Positions 7,913 to 15,891 of a stretch of DNA of 64,000 nt are shown piece after piece. The position numbers were made by a program, and so were the translations under genes. Positions within the stretch are counted from its first letter, which is position 1. The number at the start of each line of letters is the position of its first letter. The notes under the pieces are model-generated. The model was not told the origin of the DNA. It searched no databases and saw only the letters and a list, made by a program, of their open reading frames with translations. Source of the stretch: Paraglaciecola sp. T6c (GTDB taxonomy: Bacteria; Pseudomonadota; Gammaproteobacteria; Enterobacterales; Alteromonadaceae); assembly GCF_000014225.1 (NCBI RefSeq), contig NC_008228.1, positions 4,526,001 to 4,590,000 of the forward strand. Direction: 5' to 3'.

Positions 7913-8184
7913 ATGATCAAGTCATTTAAACACAAAGGTCTGTAGTCGAGAAAGGGAAAACATCAGGCATTCAAGCAAAGCACGCGAAGAAACTTCGTAT
8001 GCAGTTAGCTGCTGTCCATACCGCACAAAACATAGATGACGTTAATCTTCCTAGCTTTTCACTTCACCAACTGAAAGGGGGAAGGGCCAACATTTGGTCT
8101 ATATCAGTTAACGGTAATTGGAGAGTGACGTTCGAATTCAAGGACGGTAATGCTTACATCTTAAATTACGAGGATTATCACTAA
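7913..8184 (+). pseudogene. higB: higB toxin (RelE/HigB family), frameshifted
   Basis: The 3' two-thirds of a HigB mRNA-interferase-type toxin is intact: from about 7950 the frame gives KTSGIQAKHAKKLRMQLAAV, then LHQLKGGRANIWSISVNGNW and AYILNYEDYH. The expected start, ATG at 7913 giving MIKSFKHKGL, is in a different frame and hits TAG at 7943. The gene has therefore lost a few bases between the N-terminal piece and EKGKTSG. A shortened product from the internal ATG at 7999 (61 residues) remains possible but would lack the first strands of the toxin fold. The stop overlaps the higA start by one base, as in intact higBA operons. Confidence 0.8.
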
Positions 8185-8477
8185 TGAATATGCATAACCC
8201 ACCCCATCCTGGTGAATTTATTGAATCCATCTATATGGAGCTACATGGCATCAGCTGCAGAACACTTACTACGCATCTTGGCGTTGCAGCTTCTACGCTT
8301 AATCGTGTGGTAAAAGGTAAAAGTGCATTATCGCCTGAAATGGCACTGCGACTATCTAAGGTACTAGGTCGAAGCCCTGAGAGTTGGCTTAGCATGCAAG
8401 ATAATTATGAGCTTTGGCAAGCTAAGCAAAACATCAACCTAGATAACGTTCAGCCCATAGACCTGCATGCCGCTTAA
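8184..8477 (+). CDS. higA: HigA-type antitoxin, XRE-family helix-turn-helix
   Basis: A 97-residue HigA/VapI-type antitoxin. It has the family opening HPGEFIESIYMEL (residues 7-19), a helix-turn-helix (TLTTHLGVAASTLNRVVKGK, about 28-47) and the signature ALSPEMALRLSKVLGRSPES followed by WLSMQDNYELWQA. HigA neutralises HigB and represses the operon by binding its promoter. The ATG overlaps the toxin stop (TAATG), so translation is coupled. Its toxin is frameshifted here, so the antitoxin may be an orphan retained for regulation or on its way out. The location among attC, RAYT and repeat debris fits a mobile toxin-antitoxin cassette. Confidence 0.92.
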   Translation: MNMHNPPHPGEFIESIYMELHGISCRTLTTHLGVAASTLNRVVKGKSALSPEMALRLSKVLGRSPESWLSMQDNYELWQAKQNINLDNVQPIDLHAA

Positions 8478-8539
8478 CAATCGCATTGTCTGGCTCCGAG
8501 ACTAATTACACTAAAAAATTACATGGACACCAAAAAATC

Positions 8540-8898
8540 ACATGGACACCCATGATAAAAATGCTTACCACTAAGCCTTTGGTGATGCTGTGCTGGGGCT
8601 TTCGGGGTTCTAAACGCGGCAAGTTTTAAGTTGCGCAGGGTTAATCGCTTGATCGGTGTTTGTATAAGCGTCTAGATGTATAAGGAACCCTTCATTTCGG
8701 AGGGTTCCTTGTTTACAAGATTACATGGACACCCATGATAAAAATGCTTACCACTAAGCCTTTGGTGATGGTGTGCTGGGGCTTGTGGGGTTCTAAACGC
8801 CGCAAGTTTTAAGCTGCGCAGGTTTAATGGCTCGATAGGTATTTATATAAGCAGCTAGATGCAAAAGCCCCCTCATTTCGGAGGGTTTCTTGTTTATA
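8540..8898 (+). repeat. Tandem ~183-bp direct repeats
   Basis: Two head-to-tail copies (about 8540-8717 and 8723-8898) begin ACATGGACACCCATGATA and share AAATGCTTACCACTAAGCCT, GTGCTGGGGCTT and TTTCGGAGGGTT. An extra ACATGGACACC lies just upstream at 8521. Each copy ends in a hairpin with loop core ATTTCG and a T-rich run. The 3' end of the second copy continues into sequence also found at 11768-11820. The internal sequence does not read as protein. It resembles a duplicated gene-downstream/REP-type element. Confidence 0.75.
8682..8714 (+). terminator. Rho-independent terminator in the first 183-bp repeat
   Basis: A perfect 10-bp stem AAGGAACCCT (8682-8691) and AGGGTTCCTT (8701-8710), loop TCATTTCGG, then GTTT. 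It could end transcripts from higA about 200 bases upstream. The matching hairpins in copy 2 (about 8873-8893) and near 11777-11792 keep the loop but have weaker outer pairs. Confidence 0.65.
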
Positions 8899-8918
8899 CG
8901 TGAAATAACTTTACTCAC

Positions 8919-9138
8919 TTAATTTACTAATAGCTCTGCTACGTCTTTTCTTGTCATCTGACAAGTCGCTATCGTCACCATGAAGTGTGAGTCGCGTGAA
9001 ATACAAAAGCAGCTACTGCGTAGCTAAAGCATGCGCTTCGCTTTTGGCATACATGCCTATTTTCAAAACCAGTCTAGGCTGCTCGTCGCGCGGGTTCGAG
9101 TAACTTCTTTTCAACAGCTAAAAGAAGTCACCAATACA
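8919..9138 (-). pseudogene. Remnant of a second CadC-like gene (ends only)
   Basis: Two short pieces match the ends of the intact regulator gene at 11842-14112. On the minus strand 8919-8955 reads RKDVAELLVN-stop against RKDVVELSIE-stop, and 9119-9136 contains ATTGGTGACTTCTTT, identical to the codons for IGDFF near that gene's start. Only about 170 bases separate them, against over 2 kb in the intact gene. This looks like a paralogue with nearly everything deleted. The matches are short, so confidence is limited. Confidence 0.4.
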
Positions 9139-9352
9139 AAATGGTAGGGAACCATATTTTTATATCAACTTTAATGCCAGAACAGCATGTGGAAACATCA
9201 ATGTGATCTTCCCCTAACTGTGTTGACACTTTTACTTAGAAACTGAAATAAGTTAAAAAGTGTTATGAATGAAAATATCCCGATGAATATTAAGCCAACC
9301 AGAACTGGACTTGTCTTAGCACATCCCCTTAAATAGCAGTTACATTACTTTT

Positions 9353-10000
9353 CTATCGTTTGTTCACCTTGACGATTGTCTCAAAACTTTGATTAAATTC
9401 TGTCCAGTTTAACTTCAGCCATAGCACTATAGGAGCGACCAGAACCAACAAATGTCCACTTGCATCTAATAAAGGTTTTAAGCTTTTGAATAGCCATTGG
9501 GGAGGCTTATCCGGCACAAAGATATATCCTGATTGTAACACCCTAACCATATCACTGCTCTCGCTCAATAGTTTGGTCAGTTGGTAGAATATATTTAGGC
9601 CTACCGAGAAGGTGATGAAAAGAAATAAGTAGACGCTGCCGTAAAAAAGAACTTTAGGCTTCGGTTTAAACGCGAGCACTAACAGCCAAAATATTGGCAA
9701 ACAAAATGTTAATGATTTGTAGTCTCCCAACTTTATAGATGTGACACCATTCACTTTTAATTTTGGGTGATAACTATTGTGCTTATAGGGTTTAGTGGCT
9801 AGAAAAAGCTCAGTATCAACGCGCCAATTTTGATCCTCTGTTTGTATCAATTCTAAACCGTAACGTTCGTAGGTGGGCACGACCCACAGTTCATTGACAC
9901 TTACGGCAATGGGGACAATCAATTTTGCGTATAAAAAGAACCAAGTTAAGAAAACCGGCACTAGCAGAGCCAACAGTTTAATATAAAATGATCTGCTCAA
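9353..10000 (-). CDS. Exosortase H-associated-type membrane protein
   Basis: A 215-residue membrane protein. It has an N-terminal membrane helix (about 7-27), a roughly 75-residue hydrophilic segment likely facing the periplasm (WVVPTYERYGLEL to KLGDYKS), two helices around 97-135, a short loop, and a last helix near 180-195 before a basic tail. It follows the exosortase gene by 4 bases. The layout and position match the companion membrane protein usually found beside XrtH-type exosortases. No catalytic motif is visible and its role is unknown; it probably assists sorting or substrate processing. The assignment rests on context and topology, not on a strong sequence motif. Confidence 0.6.
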   Translation of the reverse strand: MSRSFYIKLLALLVPVFLTWFFLYAKLIVPIAVSVNELWVVPTYERYGLELIQTEDQNWRVDTELFLATKPYKHNSYHPKLKVNGVTSIKLGDYKSLTFCLPIFWLLVLAFKPKPKVLFYGSVYLFLFITFSVGLNIFYQLTKLLSESSDMVRVLQSGYIFVPDKPPQWLFKSLKPLLDASGHLLVLVAPIVLWLKLNWTEFNQSFETIVKVNKR

Positions 10001-10004
10001 ACTT

Positions 10005-10514
10005 TTAGCCTTGTATTACTGATTTTTGTTTCGAGCATAAAAAGTTGAAACGGCCAGCATAGGCAATAAAAAAAAGAATGGAGAAAAGGGAAAGTAAAAA
10101 CGGGAAAACGTGATAATGCAAAATATTAAACCCCTCTGGAGCAAACAAAACTCTTCCATAAAGCAAGGTGCTAAGCCTGAATATATTGATCCCTTGTATG
10201 AATATAAAAGCTAAAAATACTGTTTGTATACGAATCTTCCAGTTTGCTGGAAAAAGTAAAATAGCCACAATAAGGGTCATGGTGGTCCCTAATGCGCTGC
10301 ACTCCTTCGTTACTTCAATTGCATAGGTATAGCTCCCCCAATAATATACAGACTCATTAATCATTACGTTTGCATCAAAAGGGGAAATTAATTGATAGGT
10401 TATTTGAGCAAGAAGCAAACAAAAGTTATCGATAGTCGGCCCCATAAAAGGGGCCTTAAGTAGTGTGAAACCTAAAATAAGCGCTAGAGAAAGTTTAAGT
10501 AAATAGAGTTTCAT
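10005..10514 (-). CDS. xrtH: Exosortase/archaeosortase family protein (XrtH-like)
   Basis: A 169-residue polytopic membrane transpeptidase candidate with the exosortase catalytic triad: Cys72 in TKECSALG, Arg113 in GINIFRLS, and a histidine in ILHYHVFPF (His133 or His135). Exosortases cut a C-terminal sorting signal and attach the substrate to the envelope or release it. The short length, the lack of extra domains and the adjacent companion gene resemble the XrtH class, known to act on IPTLxxWG-CTERM signals. No polysaccharide or PEP-CTERM genes are nearby, so this is a small dedicated system. It is apparently co-transcribed with the genes on either side. The family call is firm; the subclass is inferred. 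Confidence 0.82.
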   Translation of the reverse strand: MKLYLLKLSLALILGFTLLKAPFMGPTIDNFCLLLAQITYQLISPFDANVMINESVYYWGSYTYAIEVTKECSALGTTMTLIVAILLFPANWKIRIQTVFLAFIFIQGINIFRLSTLLYGRVLFAPEGFNILHYHVFPFLLSLFSILFFIAYAGRFNFLCSKQKSVIQG

Positions 10515-10614
10515 TCTTAATAAAGGGCTTAGAGTAACAATAGTAGGCAGCAGTTGCTTTAATTAGACTGTTTTATCATTAAAAAGTATCACCTCAGCCT
10601 TATTTATAATCCAC

Positions 10615-11367
10615 TTACCACTCAGTCAGGCTGGTAGAAGCTGATACTGCTGCAGGAATCTGTAATAAGGGCGAAAGTACAAATACGCTGCGAGACGCTG
10701 CTGAGGGTCCTGCACCAGCCCAATTCGCATCTGATTGATCTGGGTCACCTACCATACAACCTGTTAGGTTATTCCTTGCACCCAGGGGGGGAACATTTGC
10801 GCCAACGCCGTTTTGATCGGTATCGTTACCTAATGGTCCAAATCCCGTATATGTGAAATCTCCTCCAGCAAAAGCGTTGCCATCTTCATCAAAGTTAATC
10901 AAATTGTTCAAAGCAGTGGAACCTGGAAAGGCGGGGGCGCCTGCGCCGTCAAAAAGATCGTCTCGGTCATTGGCAACTAGTTGGCCCAGCGTATTGTAAA
11001 TGGGGCGGTCTGTCACATTATTAAAGGCTACTCCAGCGGCTGCAACAGTGTCTGTAGTCGTGACTCCATCATTGTGAATGTAAAGGCTATTCCAACCTGC
11101 AACGCCGCTGGTTATTGTCCCAGCTGCAGCTGCATTAGTGCCATGGGTATTAATTGAGGTAGGAGTCGTGGCTGCTATTTCTCCGGCAGTAGCTGTAAGA
11201 TCATCAGCACATGCATCAAGTGTTGTACTAGTCGTAAAAATCACAAAAAACGTGTCTCCTGGGGTGAGACCTGCAGGTTGAAGTGCAGCCGGCGCACTCA
11301 CTTGCGCATTTGAAATAGAGGTATAAAGAAATATTGAAATATAAATTAGATTTCTGATATAAAACAC
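10615..11367 (-). CDS. Exported protein, probable exosortase substrate lacking its anchor
   Basis: A 250-residue secreted protein with a signal peptide (about 1-22, ending SISNA) and a low-complexity Ala/Thr/Asp/Gly-rich body with few charged residues. Two cysteines are visible, in TLDACADDL and LTGCMVGDP. GTG at 11367 is chosen as start because AAGGAGT lies 6 bases upstream; the open frame reaches 11415. It lies directly upstream of the exosortase. The C-terminus ends PAAVSASTSLTEW-stop. TSLTEW resembles the first part of the IPTLxxWG signal, but the stop falls right after Trp, so the membrane helix and basic tail are missing. No membrane-helix coding sequence continues in any frame. Function unknown. 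Confidence 0.7.
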   Translation of the reverse strand: MFYIRNLIYISIFLYTSISNAQVSAPAALQPAGLTPGDTFFVIFTTSTTLDACADDLTATAGEIAATTPTSINTHGTNAAAAGTITSGVAGWNSLYIHNDGVTTTDTVAAAGVAFNNVTDRPIYNTLGQLVANDRDDLFDGAGAPAFPGSTALNNLINFDEDGNAFAGGDFTYTGFGPLGNDTDQNGVGANVPPLGARNNLTGCMVGDPDQSDANWAGAGPSAASRSVFVLSPLLQIPAAVSASTSLTEW

Positions 11368-11841
11368 TAAAGCACTCCTTAAGATATTATTTAACGTAAC
11401 TTGAACCACATTCACAATTACTTTAAATACGATTGGTTACGGTTTTGAAGTCTCCACTAGGCTATCAGTTACATGACCGCAGTGATAAAAACACTTTATT
11501 TGAGTCACTAATGTATCTTATCTCTGTTAGATAGATGAATTATACTTCTGTCTCAAATGAGTTTAATTCTTTTCATCGATTTATCCTCTTTTATTTCCAA
11601 TAGTATATTGTTCGCCTCTTCTAGATCAGCCATCGTTGGCCAAATTTACACCCGTTATAAACTACATAAGCATTTTTGAGATAAGTGTTCTTGTTAGCTT
11701 TGTTGAAAAATACTTACATAACCCGTTTGATGACCTTCCTGTGGAGATTGCAGGTTTGTATATGCGGCATGATGCCCCCTCATTTCGGAGGGTTTCTTGT
11801 TTATAGGTGAAATTCTGCTAGTTAATGACGACCCCAGCCAC
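11368..11841. other. Intergenic region with a partial repeat copy
   Basis: No gene is supported. The promoter of the exosortase operon should lie at its left end. At 11768-11820 it carries a third, partial copy of the 183-bp repeat tail (CCCTCATTTCGGAGGG with TTTCTTGTTTATA), including a 5-bp stem CCCTC/GAGGG (11777-11781 with 11788-11792). This copy continues into the 3' end of the regulator gene, which is the same junction seen at 8862-8955. Confidence 0.55.
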
Positions 11842-14112
11842 CTACTCTATTGATAGCTCTACCACGTCTTTTCTTGCTGCCACTCTAAGTGTTATTAGTA
11901 TGGCGTTGTCGTTTATATCGGTAATGTAATCCACCGTATCGGGTAATTGGCCAAGTACCTCGAACGAGGCGGTTTCGAGCATGTACTTCCAAAGCTGATA
12001 TTGGTCATTTATGCCGTAAATAACGTCATTTTTTACGATGAAGTGTTGATGGCTGCCTTGTGTTGCCAGTTCGGGTATAAGTGTATTTTCAATTGCGCCG
12101 GATAGCCAAAACCTATCTGCATTGTCTTTATAAATCAGTTCGCCACGATCGGTTTTTGTAGCCCACGTGACTTCGTGATTGGTTAAAATACTAAAGTCAC
12201 TGTTACTGAGATTCAGCTCTACCAAAGTACTGACTCCCCGATAGAGAATATTGGCGATAATCGTTTTATTCACGCTGTCCCAGTGGAATAAGCTTTTCAC
12301 TGGGTAACTCAGTGAAATGCTTTCTTCTGCGCCGTTTAAATAAAGGCGTGTTAGTTGGGATGACGCATTCACAAGTAAGCTTTGGCCATCTGCGTCCCAC
12401 AGTATGTTTCGCACATAGGTATTAGCAGGAAATTGGCTACGCTGTTTTGTGTAATCGTTGTCTGCGGCATTGTGTGCGCCATTGTGGGGAAAGTCGTTGT
12501 ATGAAGCGGTGCTGGCTAAACCTTCCTGGCGTGAAGCAGTACTGCCCTGCGCTAAGTTGCTTGTCCATACCTGTGATGTGCCATCCCCCTCAGAGTAGTA
12601 GGCAATAAGGTTTCCATTGGGTTGGTACTTTGCTCGGTCTTCTTCCTGCATAGAGCGCACGACTGTTTCATACTCAACAGTGGCACCTAAAGTGTCAGTC
12701 TGTTGCATACGAGAGTAAGAGAATTGTGATAACGGGACAGATACGATGTCGCTGTCATAATGCCCCTTAATGGCTAACATCTTTTTACCGTTGGGGTGAA
12801 ATAAGGGCGTACCTATAGCATCGGTAAGTGGCATGCTTATAGCGCTAATATCACCGTCAAACGATACCGTGAACAGTTGCTTGCCAGTGCTAAATATTAG
12901 GCGCCCCTCTATCGGGGAAAAGTTGGGGTAAATAGTGCCATATTGCGGGATCTCGCCGCGAAAATTAATCGGGTTACTAGAGAGCAGAGCTCCCTCTGGC
13001 GTCAGTTTTTCGATATAGAGTTTACCGCTTTCGTGCACGGAGGTAAGCGCAATGACGTTATATTTTTTTGAGAAGTCGTAAGACACCACGCTGCCATTAT
13101 TCACCTCATACAGTAATGCGCTTTTGTCTGCTTTCACAGAATAGCGAATTAACTTCCAGCGCCCCTGCTCCTTTTGCAAAAGCGCAATATCATTTGCACT
13201 CAACCATGTTGGGCTTTTAATGTCAGTGTGCTTACATTCCATTAAAGTGGTCGGTGTTTGTGGCGATAGCAATGCTTGCTCAAAATCTAGCTGTTGTAAT
13301 AGAAAGCACTTTTTCTGCAAGGCGGGCGCTGAACAGTTGTTCTGTTTTACAAAAATGAGTGAAGTGCCATCTTCAGAAAAAGCGAGATTACCATACGAGC
13401 CTAAATCACGAGTCAGTTGGAACTCTTGTTGAGTCTCGATGTTTTTTGCCCATAAATGGCTTGTGCACATCACCTCGGGAAAGCGCTGAAATACGATGAA
13501 TTTCCCATCAGGTGAATACGCACTGGCCAGCTCTCTGTTATCGGTTGATGTAAGCAATCGAATATCGTCAATGAGCAGTGGGCTAGCAGGCGAAGGATTA
13601 TGTACGGAGGAAGGCCATAGAGTACTGGTGATACTAATCACTAGCGCAAACACAAGCACAGTAAATAAGCTTAATACGAAGATGTGCTTGGCGCTAAACC
13701 CTGCTTTTACGACTTTATTGGTGCCGAGCTTCGCGTGTTGATTAGGAGGGCTTTTATCCAATGTCACACTATCACCAACATTCCTTTTTTGATGATCTTC
13801 CCAGCGAATAGCAGCCTCTAAACTGTAGCCCTTTTTAGCATGGGTTTTAATCAGGCCTTGTGCCTTGCCATCATCGCCGAAGGCTTTTCTTAGCTGCGCA
13901 ATACAACGCTGTAGAGAATTGGGCGAGACGACTGTGTCTTTCCATACCTGATTCAGTAAATCTTCTTGGCTTACCACATCGCCTTGATGCTTAGCGAGGT
14001 AGGTTAAAACGGCGAGGGCTTTAGGTGGCAGTGTTTGGGTATGTTCGTTGTGCGTTATTTGGTTTCTTGGCAAGTTAACAAAGAAGTCACCAATCCAATA
14101 TTGTTCGGTCAT
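11842..14112 (-). CDS. CadC/ToxR-like transmembrane transcriptional regulator with beta-propeller sensor
   Basis: A 756-residue one-component regulator. Residues about 5-100 form a winged-helix OmpR/CadC-type DNA-binding domain (LPPKALAVLTYLAKHQGDVV, then SPNSLQRCIAQLRKAFGDD and THAKKGYSLEA). A single membrane helix (about 143-165) follows. The periplasmic part is a TolB/PD40-like propeller with repeated motifs such as SPDGKFIVFQRFP, SEDGTSLIF and PNGNLIAYYSEGD. ATG at 14112 has GAGGG just upstream; the longer frame to 14193 adds a non-domain N-terminus. It lies divergent from the serine hydrolase gene, a natural target. The signal sensed is unknown. Its 3' end shares sequence with debris at 8.9 kb. 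Confidence 0.85.
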   Translation of the reverse strand: MTEQYWIGDFFVNLPRNQITHNEHTQTLPPKALAVLTYLAKHQGDVVSQEDLLNQVWKDTVVSPNSLQRCIAQLRKAFGDDGKAQGLIKTHAKKGYSLEAAIRWEDHQKRNVGDSVTLDKSPPNQHAKLGTNKVVKAGFSAKHIFVLSLFTVLVFALVISITSTLWPSSVHNPSPASPLLIDDIRLLTSTDNRELASAYSPDGKFIVFQRFPEVMCTSHLWAKNIETQQEFQLTRDLGSYGNLAFSEDGTSLIFVKQNNCSAPALQKKCFLLQQLDFEQALLSPQTPTTLMECKHTDIKSPTWLSANDIALLQKEQGRWKLIRYSVKADKSALLYEVNNGSVVSYDFSKKYNVIALTSVHESGKLYIEKLTPEGALLSSNPINFRGEIPQYGTIYPNFSPIEGRLIFSTGKQLFTVSFDGDISAISMPLTDAIGTPLFHPNGKKMLAIKGHYDSDIVSVPLSQFSYSRMQQTDTLGATVEYETVVRSMQEEDRAKYQPNGNLIAYYSEGDGTSQVWTSNLAQGSTASRQEGLASTASYNDFPHNGAHNAADNDYTKQRSQFPANTYVRNILWDADGQSLLVNASSQLTRLYLNGAEESISLSYPVKSLFHWDSVNKTIIANILYRGVSTLVELNLSNSDFSILTNHEVTWATKTDRGELIYKDNADRFWLSGAIENTLIPELATQGSHQHFIVKNDVIYGINDQYQLWKYMLETASFEVLGQLPDTVDYITDINDNAILITLRVAARKDVVELSIE

Positions 14113-14392
14113 ATACCCTCTAACCCGTAAATAAACATGAAACAGGCATGCAAAAGCCTGATTAATTTTTATTACCGTACCACTATAAATCATTGATAAA
14201 AATAAGGTGTTTGCCGAACACGCAGAAATCAGCGAAAAATCAGACTTTTATCATGCATATCTTGTTCAGTTCGTTAGCGTGGTGACTAACAGCGTTTATG
14301 TGCCACTGACACCGTGCGCTTTTGCGCGTTTTGCGCTCCCTCAGGTGTCGCCTTGCACATTATCGCGGCAACGAAAACAACAAGGAAATAGT

Positions 14393-15679
14393 ATGACCAT
14401 GACAATAAAAGCAACCGCTTTACTCGCAATTGTATGCTGCTTTGGAGTCGCAAATGTTTCAACGGTATGGGCCGGGGAAGAACGTACGCTCCCCCCAAAA
14501 GCGACTCCCGATGAAGCTCTGATTACCCATTGGCGAATGCCCGAAATAGAAAAACGGTTTATGGATATCCCTGAGTTAGATTCCCCTTACATAGATACAT
14601 CGCCCGTTGATTTAGGTGACGGTATCGCCGTAGGCCAATTCAGCCATAAAGCTACCCATGCAATTACCGATGAAGGCGATGAAGGTAACAAATCTATCGA
14701 AGAAGCGGCAATAATAACACTCGCCAAAGAGCTGGCAGCAGGTGATCACGGTAAATACGACAGTCTGTTGATTGCTAAAGGTGGCACTTTGGTGTTTGAG
14801 TCATACTACAAAAGGGGCAGAGTCGATTTGCCTCATCCTCAATCTTCGGCCACCAAGAGTTATACCTCATTAGCCCTAGGCCGAGCGATTCAAATGGGAT
14901 ATTTATCCATGGACGATTTAGATAAACCGGTAATTAGTTTTCTAAACGATATCGACAGCACCAAGCTTGTTAAAGGCGCAGAAACCATCACGCTACACCA
15001 CGCATTGACTATGACCACAGGTATCGATATTTCTGAGGAGGGGTGGGATACCATGGCGACGAACCTAAAGCGAGTTAAAGGGCAAGGTGAAATACAAGCT
15101 ATTTTAGAAGACAGTGCGCCTGTCACCGAACAAACACAGGTTTTTAAATACGGTACAGGCCCTCAATTTGTAATGCAGGTGATTGAGGCTGTAGTGCCTG
15201 GTTCAGCTGAAGCGTTTATCCGCACTGAGTTGTTTGGCAAGCTAGGTATTACAAACTACGATTGGCGCTTAGCGCCCAGTGGTTTGCCTGAGTCTGGATG
15301 GAAGGTAAGCGTGACCGCCCGAGATATGCTTAAAGTGGGGCTGCTCATTGACAACAACGGTAAATGGAATGGGGAACAACTTCTCCCTGAAGCGTATTTG
15401 CAACGCGCCACCAGCAGGCAAATATTGACCGGAGATGACGATATTTACGGCGGCGGTGAGTTAGTATCAAATCAAGGTTATGGCTATTTTTTCTGGGGAA
15501 CCGACTTGGCACTAAAAGGTAAAAAGCACCATGCTTTTTCAGCCCAAGGAGGCGGCGGTATGTATATTCTGTTAGTGCCAGACTTTGATCTTGTGGTGGT
15601 GGTCACTGCCCACGAGCGAGAAGATGTTACGCAGCAATTAATAGCCGAGCGCATTTTGCCTTTACTTTCCAAGCCTTAA
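14393..15679 (+). CDS. Exported serine hydrolase of the beta-lactamase (class C/esterase) fold
   Basis: A 428-residue protein with a signal peptide (about 1-27, ending TVWA) and a penicillin-binding/beta-lactamase-type domain. The nucleophile motif SxxK is Ser152-Ala-Thr-Lys155 (SSATKSYTSLALG). Other landmarks are LTMTTGIDISE near 204-214, GTGPQFVMQVIE near 250, and a C-terminal GGGGMYILLVPDFDLVVVVT. Homologues include esterases, D-aminopeptidases and penicillin-recognising enzymes, so beta-lactam resistance should not be assumed. ATG at 14393 is preceded by AAGGAAAT; the open frame begins earlier but that part is not signal-peptide-like. It is divergent from the CadC-like regulator, with a shared 280-bp control region. 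Confidence 0.85.
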   Translation: MTMTIKATALLAIVCCFGVANVSTVWAGEERTLPPKATPDEALITHWRMPEIEKRFMDIPELDSPYIDTSPVDLGDGIAVGQFSHKATHAITDEGDEGNKSIEEAAIITLAKELAAGDHGKYDSLLIAKGGTLVFESYYKRGRVDLPHPQSSATKSYTSLALGRAIQMGYLSMDDLDKPVISFLNDIDSTKLVKGAETITLHHALTMTTGIDISEEGWDTMATNLKRVKGQGEIQAILEDSAPVTEQTQVFKYGTGPQFVMQVIEAVVPGSAEAFIRTELFGKLGITNYDWRLAPSGLPESGWKVSVTARDMLKVGLLIDNNGKWNGEQLLPEAYLQRATSRQILTGDDDIYGGGELVSNQGYGYFFWGTDLALKGKKHHAFSAQGGGGMYILLVPDFDLVVVVTAHEREDVTQQLIAERILPLLSKP

Positions 15680-15891
15680 TGTAAATTAAAACGTCAAAGA
15701 ATCTAGCACTTCAAGTAGCTTTTACGAACGACGCTGAGTTGAACCCTCAGCGAAAGGTGCAAATGGCGCCTGGTCAAAATTAAGTGACCTGCGCCCTCGG
15801 CGTCTCTGCCCCTTGATGATATTAAGCTCATTAGCGGTCTTCAGTATATTGCCCTCCTGGTATTTAGCTGAGCTCTTATCAGGTTGCTCAG

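Noticed and set aside
8478-8600. A second attC site after higA, completing a cassette
   Set aside because: No GTTRRRY-type box or long imperfect palindrome was found after the antitoxin stop.
10615-11367. A complete PEP-CTERM or IPTLxxWG sorting tail on the exported neighbour
   Set aside because: The frame stops straight after LTEW, and no hydrophobic helix plus basic tail is encoded in any frame before the exosortase gene.
14393-15679. A beta-lactamase resistance gene
   Set aside because: The fold and the SxxK motif are shared by many esterases and peptidases, and nothing in the sequence shows beta-lactam hydrolysis.
15680-15891. A minus-strand frame ending AEGSTQRRS, possible gene remnant downstream of the TetR gene
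   Set aside because: Its only start lies inside the TetR gene in another frame, the sequence is basic and low in hydrophobic residues, and no family was recognised. It may be a relic, but it cannot be supported.
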